From contig OZ007570.1 in assembly GCA_963931925.1 (NCBI GenBank), forward strand, positions 1,182,001 to 1,246,000: 64,000 bases of DNA. The letters run 5' to 3'. A model generated the notes under the pieces. That model did no database searches. It was not told the DNA's origin and saw only the letters and a list, made by a program, of their open reading frames with translations. Of this stretch, positions 34,301 through 46,869 are shown piece after piece. The DNA comes from Onchidella celtica. Taxonomy: Eukaryota > Mollusca > Gastropoda > Systellommatophora > Onchidiidae. Each line of letters begins with the position of its first letter. The stretch's first letter is position 1. The position numbers and the translations under genes are program-made.

Positions 34301-35190
34301 GAGCAGGAAAAAAAGGAGCTTGCACAGAAAACAGTAGGCACTTGGTCAAGAGGACATTCCATAGACAAAACACCCCCTCAGTCTGAGACAGAGGAATTGT
34401 CTGCTGCTGTTGGTGACAAAAGTGAACAAGAGGGGAGCGATAACTTCTGGTGAAAACAGAAACCGCCTTGAAGAAAAATTTTAATTAATTTTATCAGAAA
34501 AAATGTATCTTCTCAAGTTAGATTTCACCCTAAATCCGTCCATTACAATTATCTATCATTGCCTATACTGACAGATATGAAAATGCACATAGCTACTTGA
34601 ATACTCAGTTCATAATAATGTATATATATATATCCATTTCAACAGCAAACTGTGATAGAAGTGTGTAAATTTTTGCCCGAAAATAATCTTTTTTTCCTAA
34701 TTAGGTGTAATATAACCGACAGCTAGGTTCGTGTAGTATTGATTATAATAGATATATATAAGGCTTCATTTCTTTTGAATACTGAAATTGAAAATAAAAG
34801 AAGTGTACAATTATTGGTCAACATTTCATATGATGTCCATATCTTTGTGTGTGTAGTTCTACTGTATAGCTCAAAGTATCATTATATAATATGTCTGCGC
34901 TGCATGGCATCAAGTCTGGTGTCTTTCTGTTACTTTCATTTTTCACTTAAGAGGCTGTGCAAATTTGCTTTTGCACATCATATTCTATTAGATTTGGTAT
35001 GTAGATATCGGGGTTACTCTTCACAAAGATGCTCTGAACAGTGATGTTCGCAACCATATTTATTGGACCATGAAAACTAATGTCTTTGAAGTAGAGTCCC
35101 CTGAGGTTATTAAAAATGTTTTTTAATCTTTGTACATAATGTATTTTCTTTTTTCAATAAAAGAATATTGCCTACCAAAAAAAAAAAAAG
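31326..35190 (+). pseudogene. OFD1: processed retrocopy of OFD1 (centriole/cilium protein), disabled
   Basis: An intronless copy of an OFD1 mRNA: 5' UTR from 31326, ATG at 31478, coding to 34453, 3' UTR, AATAAA near 35155 and an A13 tail at 35177-35189. It is flanked by GTAAAAATATT (31315-31325 and 35191-35201). The N-terminus has the LisH region (EELRNRLYHSL, then SNSLVANHLRACQYEYTLSVF), followed by long coiled coils and the conserved end DPVMKQYMEMVQKQ ... DNFW. Human OFD1 has the same order and ends DDSW. Host OFD1 builds distal centrioles and centriolar satellites. This copy has a TGA at 31544-31546 (codon 23), a TGA at 33294-33296, and frame changes near 32650, 33675 and 34195, so it is a pseudogene. 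The parent gene is elsewhere. Confidence 0.92.
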
Positions 35191-35211
35191 GTAAAAATAT
35201 TATTAATGTTG

Positions 35212-35310
35212 ACGGATGTGTTGAGCTCCGCAGATCAAAGTCCAATATACTGTGAGGTTGATTTGTCTTCCCTTTCCCTTTTGCGTTTTATTTTATCGTT
35301 TATGTATTGT
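35212..35310 (+). repeat. dispersed repeat, copy 1
   Basis: Shares about 90 bp with 37512-37610 (TGTGTTGAGCTCC, then CTGTGAGGTTGATTTGTCTT). It lies where the polymerase relic ends. Family unknown. Confidence 0.8.
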
Positions 35311-36852
35311 TTCTTACATGAGGCTTTACTGCGTACAAGTTTTTCTTTTTGCTACATGCTGCGACCCCATAGATTTTATCGTTTTATATTTCGTTAATCT
35401 CATAAAAATTGAGTTTGCACAGCTGGCCTTTTGTGTCATGCATGGGGTTAACAAATGGAATTTTCAAGGTTTATGACGTAGATTTATAAACTTTGCCTTA
35501 AAGAGTTAAAGAAAGGAATGACATTAACAATAACATAACAATAACTGAAGAAGAATAGCAAACAGAATAAGAACGAACAATGAATATTACATGCCAAGAA
35601 TTTTACATGACATCAAAAAATAAGTTGTTGGAATTGAGAGGATAGAATAGATGTTAGAAGCAATAGAAGTAGGCCTACAGTGTACGGAACTGGAGCAGGA
35701 GAACCTTGCTGCTCGTGAGCCATGTTTTGCAACTGTCTGCATTTTTCTTCCCACATGTCAATCAATGTTGCTCTTTCATTCCTATAAGCCTGGCTGGAAA
35801 TATTTCTGACCCAACCATTACTTGCGACCACTCCTCAAACTGGCGATCCACTGAATCAATTATTTGCGCAGTATTTTTAGTGTGCACTGTACTGGAACAA
35901 CATGTATTAAAGTTGGTGACACTGACAGTCGGAATATAGTTCCATATTACACATTATAGCAATGTCAATTACATTTAAAGTTAACAAGTCTGGCTATCAG
36001 CGGTATAATAAACATTGTACTGTATTATAAAATTATCAAACAGGACATAACATTCAACAATCCCGTCTGGGAACGACCAGTCCTGGCAAACAAATAATTA
36101 AGACTATCGAGAAGACACAGGCACCACAAACATAAAATTAACAAACAACAAGCGTTTAAAATATGTAATTTTAATTACTTAACAAATACAGATCAGGTCA
36201 ATCTCTCACTCTTCTAGAAGTAGAATTGTCGTCAATTACACATGTACATCAGTATGTTCAAACAGCATAATTACGACTAATTCAGCATTTGACTGAGCAT
36301 TTACCCAACCACACATCAGAATGATAAAGTGTCTAATTACACGTACAACTTAGCTATAAAAAAAAAAAAAGCTGAATTTCCCACAATCACACAAAAAGAA
36401 AACAAGAAATACCACAAAAAAAAACAACTACTTTAAAAGGGGCAATGAGCCCAATCCAAATACATTACTGGCACATGTACATGATCTTTTACAACTGATA
36501 GACTAACTCATGCATACACCAAACATCCAAGAAATGTCAAAAACACTGCCACTGAAAATACCACTTGTCAATTTTAACATGGCATGTGTTGACTGTAATC
36601 GAATAATATCCAAGAGTACAGGAAGGTATTATGTACTATCGGCCATAGTGAAACTGCTGTCTGGAGCTTATGGACTATTTCTCTGATATTCTGCCATTTT
36701 AAAAAAAATTGTATGAGGACTGCTGGTTGCCATGTTGTCTAACATCTAGTGGTGTCCACTGGAGACAACTAATAAAATAATATCTTACATACACTGCTGG
36801 AAACTCTTCAATCATTTACCATCATAGTTTTTCCCACAATGAGGTGAAAGGT
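35311..36852. other. no coding gene; includes the probable NDUFB4 3' UTR
   Basis: The part next to 36853 should be the 3' UTR of the minus-strand NDUFB4 gene. A possible poly(A) signal (ATTAAA on the minus strand) lies near 36168. The rest is AT-rich without supported features. Confidence 0.5.
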
Positions 36853-39800
36853 TTAGTAGAAAAATTTATCACGTCTGTCCTTGTACATAACCTCTCCATT
36901 TCTGTACTTTCTCTCTTTCTCATTCTGGAAAAGGAAATAAAAACAAGAAATGAGAATTGAAACAAATTATCTTGAACATGTGAAATGAGGGAAGAGCTGC
37001 AGGCAAACTGCAGTGCCAAGTTTGTATTTCATCCTCTATTGCATATACATTCTACCTGTTTCAAAAAAGTGAAGCTGTCAAAACCATCTTAAAAATAGTT
37101 TCAGATGAAAAAGTCCCAGGATATTTCTTACAGAAATACTCTTGCTTCTTTTACTTGTAGGTGACATTGTCCCATAACTCATTCAAACAGACAATACTGT
37201 ACCATTCTCTCAAAGAATACAGTCTCTAATAAGATTTGCAATGTACCTGCTAAAACAAACTGATCTGACACTGCAGTTTTCAACTGTGTCAGGCGTAATG
37301 TTGCATTACCACTCTGTCTTGGACCTAGACATAATTGTTCAAATATACCCCAAAAATGTCCTGCAGCAGACTATTAGTCTTGCTTTTCTTTCAAAGTCAG
37401 CTGCGAGACCAAACTTGGATTTTCGCAGGGCAGCACGCCCGTCGATGTACGGAGGCTCAAAGTGTGACGAGTTTGAATACATGTAGTCATGTGCATTCAC
37501 TCCATTTGACAAATGTGTTGAGCTCCACAGAGCAAAGTCCAGTATGCTGTGAGGTTGATTTGTCTTCCCTTTTCCTTTTATTTTATCGTTTATGTACCGT
37601 TTCCTACACGAGGTCAAGTTTTCATGTGTCCATCGTCTCCTGTTTTAGGGCTTCACAAAAGCATCCTTCTTCCATTTTTATTTCTGCATTATTGTACTCT
37701 GAATACCACTTGGTGACCAGGGTTTGAAAAGGCTATGCAGTCAGTGTGTTAGAAAACAGGCTCAATCAAAATGTATTTAACTATCTATCTATGTCATCAC
37801 AAAATTGTTGCTAACTGACAGTGTCCAGCACACACTGTGTAACACTTTTATTCCAAAAATTGGGCTTTGCTCAGTAGCCGGAAATTACAGGAATGAATTG
37901 CAGAAACTGCTTTCAAATCCATTTATTAACTTATTAAGCAGCTGATTATTAAAATATTATCCTACTATACCTGTACTCACCTGTACTGTATTACTAAGCA
38001 ATAACAACACATCTGGGTTGTTCGTTAACTGAAGTTCAAGGGACATAACCAAACCAAACACTGTACCTCATTTTTATAAATCAAAGCTATTTTAGAATAC
38101 AAACTAGATCTACACAAAATTCTCTACTCTGTAATTATGTCAATTCAAATGAAAAGTGAAATGTGTAATATGTGCTGTTTTCTGCTCATAGTATGTATTT
38201 CAGGGAAAGTATGTATTCATGCAGCAGCAAAACCAACATACATGTACTTACTTTTGCAGAATTTGCCAAGTAAGTTAAGGTCATTACTGGGGCAACAAAA
38301 ATAATGAATGCTGCAACAGCTGATCTAAAAGTTCCTCTGAAACGCTCTGCTTGAGTGGCTTTGAGTGAGATGAATCGCTGAACAGCTGGGTCAAACTGGA
38401 AAATAAAGAAGAGTATTATATCATGTACTAAAAAAGAAACTCCCTAAATTTTCTGATTGATCGTACACTGCCATTTTGCCTCAACCAAACTTTCTGTGTA
38501 GATTCCTTTCTGTCTGAAGTGGTGTCTTTTGAACATTTCATTTAAACAATTGGTTGCTAAGTATAAACTTTTTGTTTTGTTTTGTTTGTTCACAGTTTTC
38601 AAGCCAAACATCTACTTTAGTGCCTAACATAAATCTTCGCTGATATAAAACATAAGCTTCCTGGCCTATCTTGACTTGATAAATCATAGACTGGCCATGA
38701 ACATGTCATCACCCAAGTACACAGCCTGTCTTCAGTACATTCAATCTCCTTTCTATCTTTCGTCCCTGATCTTTTGAAAGTGTCCCGGCCCAAGCTGAAG
38801 TGACTAACCCTGACAAAACATCTGAAAGCCTTTTGGTTTCACTGAACAAAACCTGTTCGTGCTCAGCCACACACTGTGTGATGCAAAATAACTTCCTTTC
38901 ACCCGCTACATAGTACATGTGCACGCATAGTTCACTCCCTACTCCTTTTAATCATTCAGGTAATTGGTAGCAACAAGAGAAGTGGTGGTGATGGGGTGGA
39001 GTATGCTGAACGAGATGAAGCTGATAGGCTGATTGATTAGTGGGTTCAAAAGATTGATTAATGCATTAATGGGTTCAAAAACTGACTGCAGATGTTGGCC
39101 CACCAACTGGTCCAGAAGAAATTCTACAAGCTGACTGCTCACTTTGCAACAATAAGACAAGATAAGATATGACTTTATTATCCCGTTTCCAGGAAATTTG
39201 TTGTCACAGCATCAGTAACAGTACAACAGCAAATACAATATCCAAGACCTACAAGTCTTTAACGCACACCCCACACACGCACATTGCTCATACAACATTA
39301 CCAACAGGTAAGAACATTGCTCACACACACATAAACACACTCACTGTAGAACAATCTATTAGGAAAAACTAACAACAGCATATTACATCAGGAAACACTG
39401 CTACTTCGAATTGCAGATGGCAAAAAAGATCGTTTATAGCACTCTCTGTTTGTTTTTAAATACAGTATTCGTCCACTTCTTTGGGATCGGACTATCTGAT
39501 GGAACAAGGGGTGTGAGTAATCATTTAGAACTGATTTTAGTTTCTGTTTGCACAAATGTACAAATAACTCATCCAAGTTCACGTATTCGCTGTTAGTTAG
39601 ATGGCAAGCTTTTTTGATAGTAGAGTTGTTAATTTCTTGCTCCTTTGCATTTCCTCCCCAGGCTGTAATACAAAATAGAATGATACTCTGGATAGTTGAT
39701 ATATAAAACATCTGAATGAGTGTTTTATCTACATTATATGATCTCAGTTTCACAAAATCAGCTCAATCAGCTGAATAACTCCCCCCCCCCCCCCCCCCCC

Positions 39801-42800
39801 CCACCCCCAAACTGTGGTTATCCAAGTGTTTCTGTTCCTGTGCTACTTGTGATGTTTTAACAAAAATAATCCGCCACTAATAATATTTTGAGCTAATTGC
39901 AGTGGGTTCTGTTTTTTTTGTATTTTCATGGATGCCTCATGATGTGGTCCAAAATACAAAATTTGAAAATGTCCTCCTATAATGGTGCTGTAAGTCAGTA
40001 AATTAAATAAGAAAAGATAAAACATGTTTAAAAAATTATTATGAATAAATTAGAATATACCTGGTATCAACAAAGTATAGAACTTTCTGTCACATCAAAA
40101 AGGCATCCACATCACTTTTTTTAAATTTGTTTTCTTGAACACTTCGTGTTAGTTATGTTTGTCCAATGAATAAGCCAAGTTGAAAAATAAACTTTTATAT
40201 TTTCCATATAATCCCTATTAGTAGAATTATTATTAGTGCAGCACAATACATGTAATCACATTCATAATTTAGGCCAATTCTGCACTGTGTATCAAATGTT
40301 TTAGACTTTGTTTGAGGATTTGACTCAATTGTTTTCTGTTTGTTCAAATTTCCACCATAATTTTTCATTTTCACTACAAAGATGGGAAGATTAATTCAAA
40401 CTAAAAAAACCAGTTCAAATTTTCATCAAATGATGGTGAATCCACGCCCGCAACTACATGCAGTACACCTCAAGTATTACGGCCTTGGATTGAACGGGAT
40501 CTCGGGTACAAAGGCATACATGATGTAATTTAAAATCCCCAGGTCATACCTTCTTCTCATAAGTAAAAAAAAACTTGTTTGCAACAGTGGCCAATAATGC
40601 ACACCTCTGACACAACTGCATTTTTCATTCTGACGTCACGGAATACAATACATCCAGCAAAATAATGCGCAGCTGACAGATCTATTGGGAGATGGGGGCA
40701 GAGGGAATACACAGTTGGGACAGTTTTACTATGAACTGCCTGACCTTTGTGTGCATTTGTGTGAGATGGTGTAACTGTGAGGGGTGGGAGGTAGGGTGAT
40801 GGGATGGCCACGCACTGCATAGGTGGGCGATGATGCAAAACTAGGTCGCACGTTGTCAGTCCTTAATGCAGATAATAGCCAATTAAACAGGGCCTAAAAA
40901 GTTGGCATGTATGTAAACCTCAAAGTAAGAGAGTAGTCATTCTGCACTCGCCTCATCTGTGGATCTATTCTAAGCCTGAACAAGACGGTGGTCACTTGAG
41001 CAGCCAACTGCCTAAAACAATGACCTCGATACGGTCACTTGCTGCGCTACCTTTCAAGAAAATTATGCACCACCATTCACTTTTTGAGAATGAGAAATTG
41101 CACTGCAATTTTTGTAATGATGGCAACAGAGGAAAGTGTTTTTTCTTGAAATGAAGGCAAAATTAATTGAATTTAGAAGTGGACAAGCAAAAGGCATAAG
41201 AAAACAAGCCTTAAATCTGTAGGGACAATGGAATTTCCGCCAGGACAAGCACCATATTTACAAGGGTGATTTACCTTTGAATTGCCTACTATAATAATGG
41301 GACCTCGCTTAGAACAGGAGTTTTGCAGTGGTCCTGTGAACACCGTTGATTCTGAGTTCCACTGTCAATATGGTAATTATAGGGGACCAATATGGATGGA
41401 TTTTTCCATGAGCTCAGCATATTATCAAACAAAGGCCTTAAAAACTAAGAATCATAGAAAGCTAAATAGGCCTATTACAGGTCCACTCTGTGATCAAAGC
41501 ATTAATGTCGCATTGCTTGGGCATTCAGAGATTGGGGGGGGGGGGGGGGGGGGGGAGGACTGTGATTACTGTGATTGCCACAGTGCTTGGATCATAAAGA
41601 AGTACGGGTTGAGAATAGATGCAATTCTGAACCTGTTGTCAAGAATAGATTTAATTCATAAATGTTTCCACTGACTAAATTTTTGTGAGAGAGCAGTGAG
41701 TAATTTTTACAAACGTAATTATTGTGCGAGCCAGCATAACTTGGTCTCGTAAACAATTTGTTTTGAACAGTTTTTTTTTATAATAGATAGACAGAAGGTG
41801 TGGGGAAGGATAGACGGACAGCGTAGGTGTGCATGACTGAGCACTTTTTATATCTCGTGTTTTGAACTAGGTTTAGTAAAGAGGGAAGGGGTGAGTAGGA
41901 ATTAAATGTTATTGAGACGTCTGTTGACGTACAGAAAATCCGTGATCCAGAGTAAAAGCTCGGGGTTTTGAACATGTTAAGAATTTATTGCTATAAAATT
42001 ACATTATATTGTATTGGGTGATTCGACCTTTGATGTCGACCCAAGGTCGTTGCGTAGGGCTGTTACTTAAAATAACTCAGTTCGGCAGCTGAGCTAGAAG
42101 TGGTTGCACCAATCACAATCCAGGAATTAGACGGTAAGCTGCAGATGCAGTCCAGTATTTAAGGCCATACAGAACTTAGTTCTGGGCCACATGTAGACAA
42201 TCCATTTACGAGGTGGACGGCGATAGTCCTCAGCCAGATGAGAGACATAGAGACGCAGTTGAGCAGTCCATTGTGAGGAGCCTGATTTAAAGCTCCAGAG
42301 CCTAAGCTACTTGGTTTGATATAAACCCACAGCGTTTACATCCAGCGCTCTCACTCCCAGTGAGGGCCGCATGGTGAGAGTCCATACTAATTTGTAATGA
42401 TGAAAATGAACCGTTCTACTTACTTTTGAAGACAGTTTCAGAGCTACCGCCAGACAACGCATGGTTGTACAAGCATTCTCCATGGCGTGTCTATAGGAAA
42501 TGTCCATATCATAACATGTCTCATTGAATTAATAGAATTTAAACTGTTATATCCGTCGCCACGTGCGCGGATTCTATTTGGCATATAACTCATATGACCT
42601 GCAAGTAGGCCCCTAGTTAGATTGAATACGTTAGTCTTTATAGAAAGCTGTAGTTTCATTAGTTAGATTCAGTTGCCTTTGAATTGATATTTATATTTAT
42701 AATTATATTTGTTACATTAATTCCTGTAATTAAACTGCCCTACAGTTCTGCTAAAAATCAAAGCAATTGATTTATTTAGTTTTTAGAGTGCAAGTATTTT

Positions 42801-43682
42801 TTTTTGTGTGTTCGTCGATTGTGGGAGCGGACCTCGAAAGAGTGTCAGTCGAAATATCCCCATCTAACCCACATCGCGACACCTGTGAAGTGGCCAAATA
42901 GAAAAACCAATGAAAAAAATGTCAAAAGTCATTGAACTAGATCTAGTCTAGATTAACCATTCCGAACCTGCCAAGAATGAATCATCCAATGATCCTATCT
43001 ACTCTAGATCTAGAGTAGATCTAGATCCTTTTCCTCTTCGTGCGTTCTCAGTACAAGACACATTTAAGCATTCTTGTACAGCGAGGTTACACTGTGCACA
43101 TCAGATTTGTTAACTGTGTAGATCTATCGGTCTACAATCTAGATCGGAAGGACTTCCGAATGCGTTCCATAGTCCGAGTGAAAACAATACATAGATCTAG
43201 CTACCCCGGCGGCTTTCCCTGATATGTCAATCTGACTACTGCCCAGGCAAACATCGGCCTACGGCCTCGATGATACAAACTGACTAGATCTAGATATCTA
43301 GACCCTCACGTCGTTAAACATATCATATATATTAATCTGCCATTGCCTATGTACTTGTCGAGCTATGGAACGCATTCGGAAGTCCTTCCTCTAGATCAAT
43401 TCAAACAAAGTAATCAAAGTAAATTTCTTAGTCTTACTGTACTGTAGTCTAGATCTAGATATATCTAGACTAGTCGATCTAGATCTAGATCTAGTTACAA
43501 AGTTAGTGTCCTCTTACCAAGAATCCACCGTCGTGCGCTCCTTTCCAAGGATTGATGTATTTTTTTGTCCACTCTGCCTTGAGGGCTTCTCTCATTTTAC
43601 CCCTTTCTCTGATCGCTCGCAGTTCCTCTGGAGTGACATCGTACATTTTCCACGGGTCCCATAATCGCTGTTCTTTAGACAT
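36853..43682 (-). CDS. NDUFB4: NDUFB4, complex I accessory subunit B15 (three coding exons)
   Basis: Coding exons on the minus strand are 43682-43518 (55 codons), 38395-38252 (48 codons) and 36924-36853 (23 codons plus TAA), 126 residues in all; human NDUFB4 has 129. All junctions have GT/AG and lie in phase 0. The start at 43680-43682 is the first ATG; a frame extending to 43694 would need a GTG. The protein reads YDVTPEELRAIRERGKMREA, then KKYINPWKG, one membrane helix (AVAAFIIFVAPVMTLTYLA, residues about 79-97) and a basic, Tyr-ending C-terminus. This matches the single-pass inner-membrane subunit at the membrane arm of mitochondrial NADH:ubiquinone oxidoreductase. No classical targeting peptide is expected. 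The first intron is 5.1 kb and holds transposons; the second is 1.3 kb. It looks intact. Confidence 0.93.
37512..37610 (+). repeat. dispersed repeat, copy 2, in NDUFB4 intron 2
   Basis: Same unit as 35212-35310, with a few substitutions. Confidence 0.8.
39148..39770 (-). mobile_element. 3' end of a LINE in NDUFB4 intron 1
   Basis: The frame 39753-39388 encodes the C-terminal part of a LINE polyprotein: FYISTIQSIILFCITAWGG, HPLFHQIVRSQRSGR, LKTNRECYKRSFLPSAI, a pattern common to RTE/CR1-type LINEs. It is followed by a 3' UTR ending in GGGATAATAAAGTCATATC and a short (ATCTT)n tail at 39148-39172. It is 5'-truncated, as is usual for LINE insertions. Confidence 0.85.
39780..39811. repeat. poly-C (poly-G) tract
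   Basis: About 24 C's followed by ACCCCC. It is one of at least six such tracts in the window. Confidence 0.9.
40040..41530. other. NDUFB4 intron 1, no further feature
   Basis: AT-rich intron sequence; frames such as 41282-41674 lack support. Confidence 0.5.
41536..41558. repeat. poly-G tract
   Basis: An uninterrupted run of about 22 G's; possible G-quadruplex. Confidence 0.9.
41637..42881 (+). mobile_element. solo LTR, second LTR family, in NDUFB4 intron 1
   Basis: 1245 bp, TGTCAAGAATAG to CATCGCGACA, flanked by CCTGT (41632-41636 and 42882-42886). A TATA-like GTATTTAAGG lies near 42155 in plus orientation. It is the same family as 53031-54263 and close to it in sequence. The parent retrotransposon is not in the window. 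Confidence 0.9.
43146..43389. repeat. 27-bp perfect inverted repeat with 190-bp spacer
   Basis: GGAAGGACTTCCGAATGCG, continuing to CCATAG at 43146-43172, recurs inverted at 43363-43389. The spacer contains a piece shared with 60475-60600 and several GATCTA runs. It is probably a small non-autonomous element in NDUFB4 intron 1. Confidence 0.8.
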
Positions 43683-43743
43683 CTCGAACGCCACAACTTA
43701 GCACAAACCTTCCAAACGTCCGTCTCAGGGTCACGAAATGAAA

Positions 43744-43752
43744 ACCGGAAAC
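43744..43752 (-). promoter_or_regulatory. ETS-type site in the NDUFB4 promoter
   Basis: ACCGGAAAC lies 62 bases upstream of the start codon. ETS (GABP/NRF-2 type) sites are typical of promoters for nuclear-encoded respiratory subunits. Inferred from the motif and position only. Confidence 0.5.
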
Positions 43753-45210
43753 TGCAGAGTAATTAATAGGCGGGTGTGAAATTGTGAACACTCGCTTAAG
43801 GTCCAAGAGATATGTCTAAAAACCAAAACGAGCTGCACAGATGGAAGATCAACAATAAACATTGAAACATTTTCTCACCCCGTACCTTTGAGATTCCGAC
43901 CGACGTCAAATTACTTGCATGTCCGACAAGCAATCACGTAAACGTATGAACAGCGGATGTAGTAAGGACAGAGACATTCATCTATTATTGGTAGAAGAAA
44001 ATGCTTTTCATGAGCACGAAAACAATAACTATTATTATTATTATTATTATTATATTATTATTATTACTAACTAGATGGGCTATATGGCACTGCACAGAAT
44101 AGATTTACCTATGCCTCTGCACCAATGGTTTATCATCATACAGCTGTGTTGTTATGAAAAGTAATGAATGGATTATCAGTTGATACGCTGTTTAGAAAAG
44201 CCTTTCAGTCAGCATGACCTCGATCATCGTACCAAGAAATCTATGGTCGTAATTCAGCAGACATTCCTGGCTGGGGGGGGGGGGGGGAGGAGGAGGAGGG
44301 GACCATGCAATTATTATTATTAATTCGGAAATCTTGAACAGTCGTGAGGAAACACTGAGAATCTGCATTTTTCCTTTGATGTGAGAGATTATGCCGAGAC
44401 CATTTTCCTGAAAGTGCACCATGATTGTATTTGCCATTGCGCTGTGTGGGCCTATCTGAAGCCTGACAATAAAATGATTTAATTTATAGACAGCAGCAAA
44501 AATGACTAGTTTCATGTTTTGGATATGAACTTCATAGAATCTAACCCAATTGTAATATCACTGTGTCACATTCTAACTTGTCTTACAGCATTGCCACTTG
44601 GACTTTTTGCAAGAAAGAGGTCTAATTTTAATTTTTTTTATTTTTTTTTGTAAAGAATTGTGCACCCCCACACTGAATGTTTTTGAAAAGCAATTACATA
44701 CAGTTGATAAAAAATATTTTAAAAATTGAAAATGGTCGGAGAGACACAGACAAACAGAAGGGCGGAACATCCTCGCCCACGCGTTACTGTTGCTTCTGTC
44801 ACATTACTGTATGTGGACTAATTTGTGTGTGTGTGTGTGTGTGTATGGATGTTTTATCGTTTATTAGTAATAGTAGTTTGTCCATCTATAATATTAAGTA
44901 AACGGCAAATTTATCGTACACAGACACTGAGACAGGTATCGACTTGTTTAGTTCATTCTGCAATTTTTGCAATAATTAGTTTTTCTGGAACTCAAGAATT
45001 CATGTCAGATGACCTTAACAAGAGCCACATAGGCCTACACCACGATGCCAAGCAGCCAACCGCGCCGTTAAGTTGCTAATGCTAACACGTGACTGTAGTC
45101 GATAATCTAATCCAATTTTTGCTTTTCATCATAATCCACCAGTTACTGTCTGATCTGATGGAGCCGGTTTTTCTACTAATTTTGATACCAAATTTCTTAC
45201 ATTTATTCTA
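43753..45210. other. intergenic, no gene; (TTA)n and poly-G repeats
   Basis: (ATT)n microsatellite at 44031-44068 and a G run with GGA repeats at 44273-44300. (GT)n at 44825-44843. No supported gene. Confidence 0.6.
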
Positions 45211-46791
45211 GTGTAATTGGGTAGCGGTGGCGGTGGCGTCGCATTATTTAAAATGTAGGCGAATGAATGGACATGCTCTCATGCGAGTGACACGGCTGGG
45301 CTTTTGGTGGAGTCAACGGGAACGACAAAATTAATATGTGCGCTTGATCTCGGGGAAACTAATTGTCGTCACATCAAGAATCGAGAGTGCACCTGTATTT
45401 GAGCAAAAGAAAAAAAAGAAAGAAAGAAAGAAAGCGAAGAAAAGCTGTGAAGTGACTCAGTACCAAGTTAAAATAATGTCCAACAACACCCCCCCCCCCT
45501 CCCCCCAAAACAAAAATAAAAGTATTTTTATTTTTCACGAAGTCTCACAGTAAAAACAAAAAGCAAAGGAATCAAATTTTCCATTTATAAAGAAAATCCT
45601 GATGATGGTTATTAGTTAGGGGCCATTTACAAAGTCTGTATGCCTCGATTTTGGCGATTTACCCTCCCACCCGCCCACCTATCCTCATCCCATCCCTATA
45701 TACAGGTGCGCTTTTCATATGCCTCAACATAATTCTCCATATTTCTCCTCCTTGTAGGAGAGGACGGCCATTAGAACGGTGAATGATAATTAGGCTTTGA
45801 TACTTGAAAACTACGTGGCATTTTGCGTGGACCATTGACTGCTGCATTCAAAACTGATTTGTTTATAACATCCAACAATTTAATTTGCTGAAAAAAGGGA
45901 ATATTTTGTTATATCCGTCAGATGTAGAGTACGCCAAACTGATTTTTCAAAATGGAGATTCCTAAAAACAAGTTAGGCCTATTTCATTGAGTAGAACTTT
46001 TTATTCTGAACATTTTGGTACCACTTTTATTACGAAATCTTCAAAATTAAAGAAGTTGTGTAATTTTTAATTGTCAGTGATTACACCTCATTTTGCATGT
46101 GCCAGAAACCATTTTCGGTAACATCTCAGAACGTTCAAACGTTGCCAAAACAGTCTCTTTATAACAAATAACAAACTATTACTTTTAAATATTATGGGAG
46201 AATTTAAACATTACAAAAACAGTTTTTATTAGCGCAAAAGTATCTTCGGAACAAATATTTCAAATTTTACGAACAGAGATAAAAAAAGTCCTTGGCCATT
46301 TTCAAAACATTCTAAAAAAAAATAAATCAATGAATTTGCCTGCAAAGACAAAAGACCACTCAAATTACATATAACTGGAAATAAAAGCTCGGATCTATTC
46401 TCGTAACAGCATTTAAAGTGCCTTAAACATTCGCAAACTGTGTTGCATAATTTCTGGGGGGGGGGGGGAGGGGGGAGGGTTGGTGTTGTTGGTCATTATT
46501 TTAACTTCGTACTGAGACACTCCACAGCTTTTCTTCGCTTTCTTTCTTTCTTTCTTTTTTTTTTACTTCTTTTGCTCAAACCCAGTACAGGTGCATTCAC
46601 CGATTTCGATGGTCCAACTAGTTGGATGGTGATGCGACGACAATTAGTTTCACTGACATCAAGCGCATCATAGTTTCATTTGTCGTTCCCGTTGTCTCCA
46701 CAAAAAGGCCGTGTCTCTCGTGTGAGAGCATCTCCATTCATTCGCCTACATTCTAAAACCCGCGAGGCCACCGCTACACAACAAAGTTGCA
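45211..46791. repeat. long imperfect inverted repeat
   Basis: The left arm 45211-45508 is an inverted copy of the right arm 46455-46790. Shared parts include GTAGGCGAATGAATGGA, CAACGGGAACGACAAA, AAACTAATTGTCGTC, the (AAAG)n stretch and the C/G run. The 0.95 kb between them shows no gene. It may be a MITE/fold-back element or an inverted duplication. Confidence 0.8.
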
Positions 46792-46857
46792 CGTGTACAC
46801 CAAGGCTGTGACCTTGCTCACCACACAACTATTTTGATCTCATTGAAACTCAATATG

Positions 46858-46869
46858 GTGACGTCACCA
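46858..46869. promoter_or_regulatory. CRE-type palindrome, possible promoter
   Basis: GGTGACGTCACC is a perfect palindrome with a CREB/ATF core. About 120 bases downstream AAAGAGGTAAGACC looks like a splice donor, so 46870-46990 could be a first exon of an unidentified plus-strand gene. Weak. Confidence 0.3.

Noticed and set aside
42307-42507. A 66-codon frame repeated at 53701-53901
   Set aside because: Inside two solo LTRs of one family, no domain; copied non-coding sequence.
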